The notes under the pieces are model-generated. The model ran no database searches. It was given only the letters and a program-made list of their open reading frames with translations, and was not told the origin of the DNA. A stretch of 64,000 bases of DNA from Gallaecimonas pentaromativorans (GTDB lineage: Bacteria > Pseudomonadota > Gammaproteobacteria > Enterobacterales > Gallaecimonadaceae): the NCBI RefSeq assembly GCF_003751625.1, contig NZ_RJUL01000010.1:100214-164213 (forward strand), given 5' to 3'. Shown piece by piece: positions 27,075 through 36,095 of this stretch; position 1 is the stretch's first letter, and each line of letters opens with the position of its first letter. The position numbers and the translations under genes were made by a program.

Positions 27075-28184
27075 ATGAAGTTGTCACCTAAAGCGCGCTA
27101 TCAGGCCCGGCTGGCAGAGCCTGGCTTTGTGGCCGACCCCAATCAGCAGCAGGCCATCGATGCCTTAGAAGCCCTCTACCAGGCCCTGCAACAGCCGGGC
27201 AATCCTCGCGGGCTTTACCTTTGGGGGGATGTGGGGCGCGGCAAGACCATGCTGATGGACTTGTTCTTTGCGGCGCTGCCCGAAGGCATGGCGGTGCGCC
27301 AGCACTTTCACCACTTTATGAAATGGCTGCACCGGGCCTTGAATGACCATGCAGGGCAGGCCGATCCGCTGGTGGCCATTGCCAACGAACTGGGAAAAAG
27401 CTGCAAGGTATTGTGCTTTGACGAGTTTTTTGTGGCCGACATCGGCGATGCCATGCTGATCCAGCGGCTGTTCCAGGCCCTTTTTGCCAAAGGTCTGGTA
27501 CTGGTGGCCACCTCCAATATCGCCATTGGCGGCCTCTTTCAACAGGCCTTGCAGCGCGAACGTTTCGCGCCAGGCATTGCCCTGCTGACTCGCCACTGCC
27601 AAGAGCTGCATCTCGATGGCGGCGACGATCACCGCCTCCGCCACTTGCGCCGGGTGCAAACCTGCTTCGCGCCGGGGCAAGCCGACTTCGCCGCGTTGTT
27701 TGCCGCTTTGGAGCAGGCTCCAGATAACCGCCGCCATATCCGCCTTTGTGGGCGCGAACTTGCGGTACGGGCCGCTGGCAGCCGCAGCGTCTGGATGGAC
27801 TTTGCCACCCTCTGTGGCGGGCCGCGCTCGGCCTTGGATTACATCGATCTTGCCGGGCAGTTTCGCCAGGTGCTGGTCAGCCAGGTGCCGGTGCTTGGGG
27901 GCAAGGCCCATGAATGGATCAAAGCCCGTGGCACCGAAGATGGCGCCGAAGCCACCCAGACCGGCGAGCGCCAGGTGTTCTACGCCGAGGGCGACGATCC
28001 GGCGCGGCGCTTTATCAGCCTGGTGGACGAGCTTTACGACCGCCATGTCGCCCTTTATTTGGAAGTACCGCTACCACTGGCCAATCTCTACCAGGGTGAA
28101 ACCCTTAACTTTGAATTCCGGCGCACCTTGAGCCGCCTGACCGAGATGCAGTCTGCCGAGTACCTAGACAATGGCCTGGGTTAG
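27075..28184 (+). CDS. zapE: AFG1/ZapE-type AAA ATPase
   Basis: 369 aa with an N-terminal region ending in GLYLWGDVGRGKTMLMDLFF (Walker A at about 51-58), then HFHHFMKWLHRAL, Walker B in VLCFDEFFVADIGDAM, sensor VLVATSNIAI and the C-terminal FISLVDELYDRHVALYL. This is the AFG1-like family; ZapE of E. coli is a Z-ring-associated ATPase and the mitochondrial homologue Afg1/LACE1 aids membrane-protein quality control. In most gammaproteobacteria zapE lies near rplM, which is not seen here, so this may be a second copy. The 3' end overlaps the converging MocR-type gene by 21 bases. Confidence 0.88.
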   Translation: MKLSPKARYQARLAEPGFVADPNQQQAIDALEALYQALQQPGNPRGLYLWGDVGRGKTMLMDLFFAALPEGMAVRQHFHHFMKWLHRALNDHAGQADPLVAIANELGKSCKVLCFDEFFVADIGDAMLIQRLFQALFAKGLVLVATSNIAIGGLFQQALQRERFAPGIALLTRHCQELHLDGGDDHRLRHLRRVQTCFAPGQADFAALFAALEQAPDNRRHIRLCGRELAVRAAGSRSVWMDFATLCGGPRSALDYIDLAGQFRQVLVSQVPVLGGKAHEWIKARGTEDGAEATQTGERQVFYAEGDDPARRFISLVDELYDRHVALYLEVPLPLANLYQGETLNFEFRRTLSRLTEMQSAEYLDNGLG

Positions 28185-29543
28185 CCCCGGGCCTTGGTCC
28201 AGCAGCTTTTTCAGCACCCCCAGCGCCTCGGCCAACTGGGCATGGCCCGCCGGTTGGCTGATGCTAAGGCGCACTCCTTGAGGCACGGCAAAACGCCCCA
28301 CCGCGTAGTCTTCACCGGTACGCACCTTCACTCCCTGCTCCAGGGTGGCTCTGGCAAAGTCAGCGGCCCGCCAGGGTTCGGGCAACACCAGCCAGCAGTT
28401 AAAGCTGCTGGGGTCGCCTTGCAGTAAACCTTCACCGAGGATGCTGTCGGCCAGGCGCCGCCGGGCCCGCATTTCCTCGCCAAGCCAAGCTTCCAGGCGC
28501 TGCATCTGGCCGTCGGCCAGCCAGCGGCTAACCAGCTCCAATTGCAAGGGAGAGACGGTCCACACCGAGGCACGCAGGCAAAACAGCAGCCGCTGGTACA
28601 GGGCGCTGTCGAACAGCATGAAACCCACTCGCATAGCCCCGCTGTAACGCTTTGAAAAGCTTGAAACAAACACCGTGATATCCGGCGCCAGGGTGAAAAA
28701 GGCCGGGGGCTTGATGGCCGGGTCCACAAACTGCACGTCGTCTTCGATGATGCGCACGTCAAACTGGCGGCAAAGGGCCAGGATGCGTAGGCGGCGCGCC
28801 AGTGGCAAAGTGGCGCAGCTGGGGTTTTGCAGGTTGGCGGTCAGGTAGAGTACCCGTGGCCGGTACTGGCGGCAGGCCGCTTCTAGGGCGTCGGGCAGCA
28901 GGCCTTGCTCGTCCATGGCCAGGCCCACGGCTTTGAGGCCCTGGCGCTCGCAGGCCATGCGGATACCGGGAAAGGACATGCCTTCGGTCAGCACCGTATC
29001 GCCGCTTTGGCACAAGGCTTCCAATGCCAGGCTCAGGCCATGCTGGCCGCCACAGGTCAGCAATAGCTGCTGGTCGGTGACCACCAACCCCTGCACCGCC
29101 AGCCAATCGATAAAACGCAGGCGCTGGTGGGCAAGGCCGTTTTCCTGAGGGTAAGGCAGGCACTGATACAGGCAGTTGGCGTCAGCGGCCAGGGCCTGCA
29201 GCGCCTCGCTCATCATCTGCCCTTGCGGCCCAAGCGGCGCCATGGCGCCGTCCATGGCCAGGGGGCCGCCCATGGGCACCACTGGCATCGGCCGCTCATT
29301 GCCCCGCACATAGGTGCCGCTGCCCACCCTGGCCTCCAACTGGCCGCGGCGGCGCCCTTCGTCATAGGCCCGGGTGACGGTGCCCACCGTCACTCCCAGC
29401 TTGTCGGCCAATTGCCGCTGTGGCGGCAGCCGGGCACCGGCTTCCAGCTCGCCACGGGCAATGGCGGCGGCAATGGCATCGGCCAGCATCAGGTACTTGG
29501 GCCCGCTAAAGGGGCTAAGGTCGGGAGTCCAGATTGTCACCAT
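28164..29543 (-). CDS. MocR/PdxR-type regulator (GntR helix-turn-helix fused to aminotransferase fold)
   Basis: 459 aa: an N-terminal winged helix (LMLADAIAAAIARGELEAGARLPPQRQLADKLGV then VGTVTRAYDEGRRRG), a linker, and a fold-type I aminotransferase domain with TCGGQHGLSLALEALC, YLTANLQNPS, the PLP Lys in SSFSKRYSGAMRVGF (near residue 297) and a C-terminal domain. MocR proteins use PLP or amino-acid adducts as effectors. The start is the second Met of the frame, whose MVTIWTPDL matches family N-termini. It is divergent from a GNAT-LysE pair, a likely target. A perfect inverted repeat abuts the start. Confidence 0.9.
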   Translation of the reverse strand: MVTIWTPDLSPFSGPKYLMLADAIAAAIARGELEAGARLPPQRQLADKLGVTVGTVTRAYDEGRRRGQLEARVGSGTYVRGNERPMPVVPMGGPLAMDGAMAPLGPQGQMMSEALQALAADANCLYQCLPYPQENGLAHQRLRFIDWLAVQGLVVTDQQLLLTCGGQHGLSLALEALCQSGDTVLTEGMSFPGIRMACERQGLKAVGLAMDEQGLLPDALEAACRQYRPRVLYLTANLQNPSCATLPLARRLRILALCRQFDVRIIEDDVQFVDPAIKPPAFFTLAPDITVFVSSFSKRYSGAMRVGFMLFDSALYQRLLFCLRASVWTVSPLQLELVSRWLADGQMQRLEAWLGEEMRARRRLADSILGEGLLQGDPSSFNCWLVLPEPWRAADFARATLEQGVKVRTGEDYAVGRFAVPQGVRLSISQPAGHAQLAEALGVLKKLLDQGPGLTQAIV

Positions 29544-29558
29544 AACAATAAAATTGTT
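29544..29558. promoter_or_regulatory. Inverted repeat next to the mocR-type start
   Basis: AACAATAAAATTGTT (six-base arms AACAAT / ATTGTT) begins one base before the proposed start codon of the regulator and lies in the 83-bp divergent gap with the GNAT gene. It is well placed for autoregulation. This is inferred from symmetry alone. Confidence 0.45.
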
Positions 29559-29626
29559 GCCATACAAAATAACGCAATTGCATCATTCTGACAGAGCCAA
29601 CCCCACTATGCCAGTCAGGAGTTCCC

Positions 29627-30088
29627 ATGTGGTGCCACCAGGGTGATGTGCTGCTCAGCGACGACAACGCCATGATGCAGCTGGACGTGATCCACGGCTT
29701 TCTTAGCCAGAGCTATTGGGCGGCAGGGATCAGCCGCGCCCAGGTCGGTAAGGCCCTGGCCGGCTCCTACTGCTTCGGGCTCTTTAAGGGCAACCAGCAA
29801 ATCGCCTTTGGCCGCCTGATAACCGACAAAGCCACCTTTGCCTACCTGGCTGATGTGTTTGTTCTGCCCGAATACCGGGGCTTGGGCCTGGCCAAGTGGA
29901 TGCTGGGAGAAGTCTTTGCCCAGCCCTGGGCCCAGGCATTAAGGCGCCTATTGCTGGCCACCCGCGACGCCCACCCGCTGTACCGGCAACTGGGTTTTAC
30001 TGCCCCCGCCGCGCCCCAAAACCTGATGGAGGTACACCGCCCCGCTATCTACCAAAATTGCACCCATACAATTAAGGAATCCTTGTGA
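29627..30088 (+). CDS. GNAT-family acetyltransferase
   Basis: 153 aa with the acetyl-CoA-binding region ADVFVLPEYRGLGLAKWML (motif A, R-G-x-G-L/K) at about residues 82-100 and the C-terminal HPLYRQLGF, typical of GNAT enzymes. No substrate can be read from the sequence. AGGAG five bases before the ATG fixes the start. Its stop codon overlaps the start of the LysE-type gene (GTGA), so the two are coupled. The divergent MocR-type regulator may control both. Confidence 0.9.
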   Translation: MWCHQGDVLLSDDNAMMQLDVIHGFLSQSYWAAGISRAQVGKALAGSYCFGLFKGNQQIAFGRLITDKATFAYLADVFVLPEYRGLGLAKWMLGEVFAQPWAQALRRLLLATRDAHPLYRQLGFTAPAAPQNLMEVHRPAIYQNCTHTIKESL

Positions 30089-30687
30089 GCCACGACCTGA
30101 TCGCTACTTTTGGGGCAGCCCTGCTCTTTACCCTGGCCGCCACCGGCACCCCAGGCCCCAACAACATGCTGCTAACCGCCAGCGGCGCCCAGTTTGGGCT
30201 CTGGCGCAGCCTGCCGTTCTGGCTCGGGATCCGCATCGGCACCACGGTGATGCTGCTAGGGGTGGCCGCCGGCCTTGGCGATCTGCTGGCCCGCTACCCC
30301 AGGGTGCACCTGGCCTTGCAGGTGCTGGCCGCCTGTTACCTTTTGTATCTGGCCTGGAAGATAAGCCAAAGCCAGCTCAGTAACGCCCGCGAACAGCAAC
30401 AGCCGCTGGGAGTCGCAGGCGCGGCGGTGTTTCAATTCATCAACCCCAAAATCTGGGCCACCAGCCTGGCGTCGGTCAGCGCTTTTAGCCTGCCCGGTGA
30501 TAGCTACTGGCCGTCCATCCTGCTCTTAATTTTGGCCTGGAACCTCACCGGCTCGGCCATGAACCTGATGTGGATAGTGTTCGGGGTCGGCATCAAGCAG
30601 CTGCTGCACAGCGCCCGGCGCCAGCGCTGGTTTGCCCGCACCATGGGCGGCCTGACCGCCGCCACCGTACTATTGATCTTCTGGTAG
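30085..30687 (+). CDS. LysE/RhtB-family amino-acid exporter
   Basis: 200 aa, mostly six hydrophobic helices. The N-terminal TPGPNNMLLTASGAQFGLWRSLPFWLGIR is the LysE/RhtB signature (PGPN), and FQFINPKIWATSLASV in the middle (FxNPK) confirms it. The family exports amino acids such as lysine, threonine, homoserine or cysteine metabolites across the inner membrane. The start is a GTG that overlaps the previous stop, with AAGGAATC in front. Coupling to an acetyltransferase and a PLP-binding regulator suggests removal or modification of an amino acid. Confidence 0.9.
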   Translation: MSHDLIATFGAALLFTLAATGTPGPNNMLLTASGAQFGLWRSLPFWLGIRIGTTVMLLGVAAGLGDLLARYPRVHLALQVLAACYLLYLAWKISQSQLSNAREQQQPLGVAGAAVFQFINPKIWATSLASVSAFSLPGDSYWPSILLLILAWNLTGSAMNLMWIVFGVGIKQLLHSARRQRWFARTMGGLTAATVLLIFW

Positions 30688-30696
30688 GCCGCCTGA

Positions 30697-32163
30697 TCAG
30701 TGGCTGGCAGCGTCCTTCATCAGCAAGGAGTAAAAGCGGGTGGCGGCCGCCATGTTGGCCACCGTTATCCGCTCGTTGATGCCGTGGAACATGCCAAGCT
30801 CGTCTTTTTTAAGGACCATGGGGTTAAAGCGATAGGCGTTCTGGACGGCGCTGTCGTAATAGCTGCTGTCGGTGGCGCCTACCGTCAACCCCGGCGTTAC
30901 CACCACGTCGCCATAGACTTCGCGGCTGGCCTTGGCCAGGGCCAGGAAACCGGGGCCTTGGCTGTCGGAGACGCTGGAGGCATTGCGCCCATCCCGCACC
31001 GCGATGCTGACCCTGTCGTCGTCGATGGTCTTTTGCACATAACGCAGCACTGAGTCGACGTTGTCCCTGGGGTGCAGCCTGAAGTTGATCACCGCTTCGG
31101 CAGTTACCGGCAGCACGTTGGATTTAACGCTGCCAGAGAGCATGGTTGGGGCCGTGGTGGTACGCAGGGTGGCGTTGGTGGTGGCACTTTTGGACAGCTC
31201 GGCGTTAAGCAAAGCGCCGAACAGCCAGCGGTTGGCAAACAGCAGCCGTTTATCAAACGGCATGTAACGGGCAAGGTTGTCGAACATTTCGGCGCTAAGG
31301 CCGTCAAGGCCCCCCGGCACCGGCGCGTTTTGCAGCCGCACCAGAGCCTGGGCCAAGATGCCCACCGCCGTCTGGTGAGGCGGCATGGAGCTGTGGCCGC
31401 CCTGACCATGGGCGGTGACATCGATGGTGAGATAGCCCTTTTCGGCCACGTTGATGCTGGCCACCGGCAGCGCCACCCCCGATACGACCCCGTCCAGCAC
31501 AAAAGAGCCTTCATCCAGCGACCAAAGCGGCTCGATGTGCCGGGCCTTGAGCATGGCGGCAATGGCCTTGGCGCCATGCTCGGAGCCCACTTCTTCGTCG
31601 AAATTAAGGGCCACCATCAGGGTGCGCCGGGGCGAAAAGCCAGCGTTAACCAGGTCGCTTAAACTCTCCATCAGCGCCACTGCCGCGCTTTTATCGTCCA
31701 GGGCGCCCCGGCCCCAGATGTAACCGTCTTTGATAAGGCCGCTAAAAGGTGGCTGTTGCCAGAGCCCGGCGCTGCTTTGCTGGACCGGTACCACGTCGTA
31801 GTGCGCCGACAGCAAGATGGGGGCAAGGCTTGGGTCAGACCCCGGCCAGGTAAAGAGCCGGCCGTAGTGGTTGATGGCCTCGACTTTCAGGTTGGCGTGC
31901 ACCTTGGGGTAGGTAGTGGCCAGCCAGGCCAGAAAGCCCTGGAAAGGGGCACGGTCAATCTGGGCAGGGTCGTCATACGAAACAGTGGCAAAAGCGATGG
32001 CCTCACTCAGGTGGCTGGCAATACGCTGCGAGTCCACCGCCAGCTCGGCTTTGGCCAGATGTGGCTGGGGCTTGGGCGTAAATAGAAGGGTCCGTACCAC
32101 CACTACCGCCGCCAATACCAGCAGCGCCAGGGACGCCACCGCCAGGGGTTTTCGAAATGTCAT
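30697..32163 (-). CDS. M20-family metallopeptidase, membrane-anchored (Gly-X carboxypeptidase-like)
   Basis: 488 aa. A short N-terminal membrane helix (AVASLALLVLAAVVVVRTLL) anchors it facing the periplasm. Catalytic residues follow the M20 pattern: LLSAHYDVVPV (His and Asp of site 1), GLIKDGYIWGRGALDDKSA (bridging Asp), LNFDEEVGSEHGA (Glu-Glu) and a C-terminal His in GMFHGINERI. The lid domain begins near residue 230. The closest relatives are carboxypeptidase PS (yeast CPS1), which trims peptides ending in hydrophobic residues or N-acyl amino acids. The start is the Met after AGAGG. It lies downstream of the AraC-type gene on the same strand but carries its own regulatory site. Confidence 0.87.
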   Translation of the reverse strand: MTFRKPLAVASLALLVLAAVVVVRTLLFTPKPQPHLAKAELAVDSQRIASHLSEAIAFATVSYDDPAQIDRAPFQGFLAWLATTYPKVHANLKVEAINHYGRLFTWPGSDPSLAPILLSAHYDVVPVQQSSAGLWQQPPFSGLIKDGYIWGRGALDDKSAAVALMESLSDLVNAGFSPRRTLMVALNFDEEVGSEHGAKAIAAMLKARHIEPLWSLDEGSFVLDGVVSGVALPVASINVAEKGYLTIDVTAHGQGGHSSMPPHQTAVGILAQALVRLQNAPVPGGLDGLSAEMFDNLARYMPFDKRLLFANRWLFGALLNAELSKSATTNATLRTTTAPTMLSGSVKSNVLPVTAEAVINFRLHPRDNVDSVLRYVQKTIDDDRVSIAVRDGRNASSVSDSQGPGFLALAKASREVYGDVVVTPGLTVGATDSSYYDSAVQNAYRFNPMVLKKDELGMFHGINERITVANMAAATRFYSLLMKDAASH

Positions 32164-32237
32164 GCCTTGACCTCTCAAGCAAAAGACCCCGTGGGGCCGG
32201 TTGCCTGTAGCTGTATCGCAAAGCCAAAAGCGCTGCC

Positions 32238-32253
32238 TCCGACTTTGCAAATC
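32238..32253 (-). promoter_or_regulatory. Copy 1 of a 16-bp regulator-like site, upstream of the M20 peptidase gene
   Basis: On the minus strand this reads GATTTGCAAAGTCGGA. It is identical to 33614-33629 on the plus strand. A GATACA -10-like hexamer begins 36 bases downstream (32217), and the peptidase start is 75 bases downstream. Confidence 0.7.
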
Positions 32254-32266
32254 GCCATCAAAAAGC

Positions 32267-33469
32267 TCAGGCCGGGGTCAGGGCCAGTTGGCGGCGGTAC
32301 TCCCTTGGGGTTTGGTCGAAGCGTTTTTTAAAGTGAGCAAAGAAGGTGGAGTTAGAGTTGAAACCGGCCTGGAAGCCGATGTCGGTCACCGACAAGTGGG
32401 CCATGGCCGGGTCGGCCAGCAGCCGCAGCGCTTCGTCCAGGCGGTAGCGGTTGATGAAGTCATAAAAGCTCTGCTCGGCATAGCCATTGATGGTCTCGGA
32501 CAGGTGATGCACCGGCACCTTGAGCCGCGTGGCCAGCTCCGAGATTTTAAGGCCGTGCTCCAGATAGGGGCTGTCACTGCTCATCAGCCCTTGCAGCCGC
32601 ACCCAAAGGGCTTTGGCGTCGGCTCGGGTGAGGCTGCTGGTCTGGTATTTGCTGCTGTGAAGAGGCGGCGCCGGCTCAGCCGCCACCGCCGGTAAAGGCG
32701 CGCCATGGGCTTCCCCCTGCTCGGCCAAAACCCGTTGGCGAAAGCCGTAGCGGGCAATCATCAGCGACCAGACAATGGGCCCCCAGGCCTGGAGATTGCC
32801 GCCGTTAAGAGGCAGCAGCCAGCCCAGCCAATGGGCCACTTCCAGTACCACCGCAAAGAGGGTCAGGCCGATAAAGCCGAAGATCATGTTGCGAAGCCAG
32901 GCAAGGTTGATGCCGTCGATATCCGAGTAACAGGCGCGGATCTGCGCCTCATAAGGCTTGAGCAGGCCAAGGGACAGCGCCCCGTAACCCAGCAGCGATA
33001 CCCAAGTAGCGGCGCGGTGTACAAAGCGGCTTTGATTGAGCAGATCGCAAGGCTCGGCGCCAACGCAGCCGAGGCTCAGCCAATCGCCGGGTTCCAGGGG
33101 CAGCTGCCATTGCCACAGCAGGGCCAGCAACACCGCCGGCAGCAGGTGCCAAAGCTGGCTGGGGTGCCAGCAAAAATCGCTTTGGGTCTGGCTGCAGGTA
33201 TAGAGGTAGAGCAAGGGGCCGAGGGCCATCTGCAAGGAGGTGACGGTGAGCGCCAGGTTGGTGTAGTAAAGGCTTTCACGTTGCCAAACGTGAGCCAGGG
33301 CCAGCACTGCCGTCAACACCAACAGGGCCCCCAGGTAATTGCGGGCCGGTTTGCTGGTTTTGGCGCTGCACCACATGAAAAATCCCAGCCCTGCCCCCAG
33401 GCAAAGACCGAGCAAAATGATAAGGCTGTTGAGCTGCAAGGTAACGGGTTGATCCAGTAGCGCTTTCAT
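32267..33469 (-). CDS. Membrane-embedded AraC-type regulator
   Basis: 400 aa. The first 250 residues hold six or seven hydrophobic helices (SLIILLGLCLGAGLGFFMW, YLGALLVLTAVLALAHVW, LLYLYTC, LWHLLPAVLLALLWQW and others); a Pro/Ala linker follows, and the last 100 residues are an AraC/XylS DNA-binding domain (GLKISELATRLKVPVHHLS then the second helix-turn-helix VTDIGFQAGFNSNSTFFAHFKKRFDQTPREYRR). Such 7TM-AraC fusions sense signals in or across the membrane without a separate kinase. It is flanked by two identical 16-bp sites, one upstream of each neighbour gene, which suggests that it controls both. Confidence 0.92.
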   Translation of the reverse strand: MKALLDQPVTLQLNSLIILLGLCLGAGLGFFMWCSAKTSKPARNYLGALLVLTAVLALAHVWQRESLYYTNLALTVTSLQMALGPLLYLYTCSQTQSDFCWHPSQLWHLLPAVLLALLWQWQLPLEPGDWLSLGCVGAEPCDLLNQSRFVHRAATWVSLLGYGALSLGLLKPYEAQIRACYSDIDGINLAWLRNMIFGFIGLTLFAVVLEVAHWLGWLLPLNGGNLQAWGPIVWSLMIARYGFRQRVLAEQGEAHGAPLPAVAAEPAPPLHSSKYQTSSLTRADAKALWVRLQGLMSSDSPYLEHGLKISELATRLKVPVHHLSETINGYAEQSFYDFINRYRLDEALRLLADPAMAHLSVTDIGFQAGFNSNSTFFAHFKKRFDQTPREYRRQLALTPA

Positions 33470-33613
33470 CTGTGCTTCCTTTGGCGCTTTTTTCCCTACC
33501 TTACAAAATCCGCCGCCTGTGGGGGAGGCCCAGAGTGTTAACGACTTAACAGTTCCGGTACCAAACCATGACGAAATTACCTACAAAGACTCCTAAAAAA
33601 GCCATTTTGTGCT

Positions 33614-33657
33614 GATTTGCAAAGTCGGAAGAGCAGCCAGCGGCGCCGGGCTATAAG
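33614..33657 (+). promoter_or_regulatory. Copy 2 of the 16-bp site with a -10 box, upstream of the TonB-receptor gene
   Basis: The site GATTTGCAAAGTCGGA occupies 33614-33629, identical to the minus-strand copy at 32238-32253. A TATAAG -10-like hexamer starts 38 bases after it at 33652, the same geometry as copy 1 within two bases. With the -10 so placed, the site falls at about -50 to -35, where AraC-type activators usually bind. Confidence 0.7.
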
Positions 33658-33756
33658 AGACCAAGCTGTCCTTGGTTGTAACAGGGCATCCCTTAAGGTC
33701 AGCCGCCGTCAGAGCGGGCTACCCATAACAACACCGACATTGTGAGGAGATGGACA

Positions 33757-36069
33757 TTGAACACCAGCAACCCGACCCGCAAGGCCCTGCCCGGCCTGCT
33801 GCTGATGCTGCCACTGGCAAGCGCCCTGGCCCAGGAACAGGCAGACACCAAGGACGACGGCCTAGCGATTGAACAAATCACCGTCACCGCCCAGAAGCGG
33901 GGCGAGAACCTCCAGGAAGTGCCGCTGGCGGTGTCGGTACTGACCAACAAGGATTTGGAGCGGGGCAATATCCAGACCTTCCAGGACATCCAGTACTCAG
34001 TGCCCAACCTCACCATGGCCACCTATTCCCCCTTTGCCACCACCGTCAACATGCGCGGCGTGCCCTCCAACCCCAACGGTGTGTTCAACTCCGGCACCAG
34101 CCCGGGCCTGGGCATTTATGTCGATGGTGTGGTGTATGGCCGGGCCACCGGCTTTAACCAAGAACTGAGTAATATCGAGCGGGTGGAAGTGCTGCGCGGC
34201 CCCCAGGGCACCCTCTTTGGCCAGAACACCAACCTGGGGGTGGTCAACATCACTACCCGCAAACCCTCCGATCTCCTCGAAGGCAAACTGAAGCTGGACC
34301 TGGGCAACGATGACCTGCGCCGCGTCAACGGTTATGTCTCAGGCCCCCTGGTGGAAAACCTGCTGGCCGCCAGCCTCACCGGCTTTAGCGTTAAGCGGGA
34401 CGGCTTTCAAACCAACCTTGCCGACGGCAGCAAATTGCAGGACGAAGACCGCTACGGCGGCCGCGCCCAATTCCGGCTGACCCCAAGCGACAAACTCACC
34501 ATCGATATCAGCGCCGACCGCCTCAAGGAAGACAGCACCCCGCCGGGCAACAGGCTGATTGCCGTCAGCCCCTATGGCCTGGCCGCCGTGGCCTTTTACA
34601 ACGCCGGCGCCACTGCCAGCGATTTCACCACCAGCGACAAGCGCGATCTCTACGCCAACAGCAACCGCCTGTTCGGCAAGCGCGACAACTGGGGCCTGGA
34701 CGCCACCTTAAGTTACCTTTTCGACAACGGCTACCAGTTCAAGTCCATCACCGCCCGCAAGCAATACGACTCCACCGCCGGTACCGATCTTGACGGCACC
34801 AGCCTCGACATCTACTACAGCGTCGAGCAGGAAAACGACGACCAGTTCACCCAGGAATTCCAGCTGATCTCACCGGCCGACAAGGCGCTGCGTTACGTGG
34901 CTGGCCTCTTTTACCTCAATAACGACTCGGACAACGACCAGTTCTTTGGCACCGGCACCGGCATTTACGGCATTCCCACCGGCCTTAGCGCCCCCTACCC
35001 CACCAGCTTCAATGCCGATGCCGGTAACGGCGTCACTCTCGGCGGTGACGTGAAAACCCAAAGCGCCGCCGCCTTCGGTAACCTCACCTATGACTTCACC
35101 GACCGTTACAGCGGCTTTGTGGGGCTGCGTTACTCCGAGGTGGAGAAAAAGATGGCCTTCTTCCAGCAGGGTTTTGCCACCTCCCTGCCCGGGCTTTATC
35201 TCAACAACTACGTGGATATTCCCGAGACGCACCAAAAACAGAACGACAACTTCGTGTCTTGGACCACCGGCCTTAACGCCAGCATCAGCGGCCTGACCGA
35301 GTTGCCCATGCACGGCTATGCCAAGGTATCGCGCGGTTATAAGGAAGGGGGGTATAACTTCAGGCCCCAGTCCCTTGAGGCCATAGGCGGCGACGCCAGC
35401 CACCCGGACATGAGCTTTGGCAAGGAAACCGTCACCAGCTATGAGATTGGCCTCAAAAGCGACCTGCTGGGCCGGCGCATGCGCCTGAATCTGGCGGCCT
35501 TCTACCTCGATTATGAAGACATTCAAACCCGGGTGGTGGACGACAGCGGCGTCAACCGGGTGGTTAACGGCCCGGCGGCCACCAGCAAGGGCCTGGAAGC
35601 CGAGCTGACCTTCAGGGCCACAGAGGGCCTGTCCATCAAGGCCTCAGGCGGTTATGCCGATGCCACCTTCGACAGCTTCCATAACTGCGCCAGCAATAGC
35701 GATTGCACCGGCAACCAACTGCCCGGCGCCTCCAAATGGACCGCTACGTTGGGCCTGAGCTACACCCGCACTGTGCTAAAAGACTGGGATCTGCTGGCCG
35801 GCGCCGATTACAGCTACCACAGCCGCATGTACCAAGATGCCCGTAACCTGGAGGCCACCCGCCTCAACGCCAGCAACCGGGTGGATGCCCGTCTCGGCCT
35901 GGTGAGCGCCAGTGGCAATTTGGAAGTGATGCTGTGGGCCAAGAACCTGTTCAACCAGGACGACCAAGCCTACCTGCAGGATTTGGCAACCTCGGATCTG
36001 TCCATCAGTACCGACCTGTACACCCCGCCCCGTACCTTTGGGGTGAGTTTTACCTACAGCTACTATTAA
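33757..36069 (+). CDS. TonB-dependent outer-membrane receptor
   Basis: 770 aa from a TTG (33757), seven bases after AGGAG. That start gives a clean signal peptide (NTSNPTRKALPGLLLMLPLASALA). A GTG 15 bases upstream overlaps the ribosome site and is less likely. The plug starts with a TonB-box-like EQITVTAQKRGE (residues about 40-51) and contains IERVEVLRGPQGTLFGQNT. The barrel ends in the outer-membrane signature TFGVSFTYSYY. This plug type is common in receptors for nutrients other than ferric siderophores. No Fur box is visible. The shared 16-bp site links it to the AraC-type regulator and the M20 peptidase. Confidence 0.92.
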   Translation: MNTSNPTRKALPGLLLMLPLASALAQEQADTKDDGLAIEQITVTAQKRGENLQEVPLAVSVLTNKDLERGNIQTFQDIQYSVPNLTMATYSPFATTVNMRGVPSNPNGVFNSGTSPGLGIYVDGVVYGRATGFNQELSNIERVEVLRGPQGTLFGQNTNLGVVNITTRKPSDLLEGKLKLDLGNDDLRRVNGYVSGPLVENLLAASLTGFSVKRDGFQTNLADGSKLQDEDRYGGRAQFRLTPSDKLTIDISADRLKEDSTPPGNRLIAVSPYGLAAVAFYNAGATASDFTTSDKRDLYANSNRLFGKRDNWGLDATLSYLFDNGYQFKSITARKQYDSTAGTDLDGTSLDIYYSVEQENDDQFTQEFQLISPADKALRYVAGLFYLNNDSDNDQFFGTGTGIYGIPTGLSAPYPTSFNADAGNGVTLGGDVKTQSAAAFGNLTYDFTDRYSGFVGLRYSEVEKKMAFFQQGFATSLPGLYLNNYVDIPETHQKQNDNFVSWTTGLNASISGLTELPMHGYAKVSRGYKEGGYNFRPQSLEAIGGDASHPDMSFGKETVTSYEIGLKSDLLGRRMRLNLAAFYLDYEDIQTRVVDDSGVNRVVNGPAATSKGLEAELTFRATEGLSIKASGGYADATFDSFHNCASNSDCTGNQLPGASKWTATLGLSYTRTVLKDWDLLAGADYSYHSRMYQDARNLEATRLNASNRVDARLGLVSASGNLEVMLWAKNLFNQDDQAYLQDLATSDLSISTDLYTPPRTFGVSFTYSYY

Positions 36070-36095
36070 AAAAGCGGGCAACAGCCCGCTTTTTT
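36068..36095 (+). terminator. Two-way terminator after the TonB-receptor gene
   Basis: A-run, GCGGGC, loop AACA, GCCCGC, T-run; the far end meets the stop of a converging lipoprotein gene. Confidence 0.85.
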
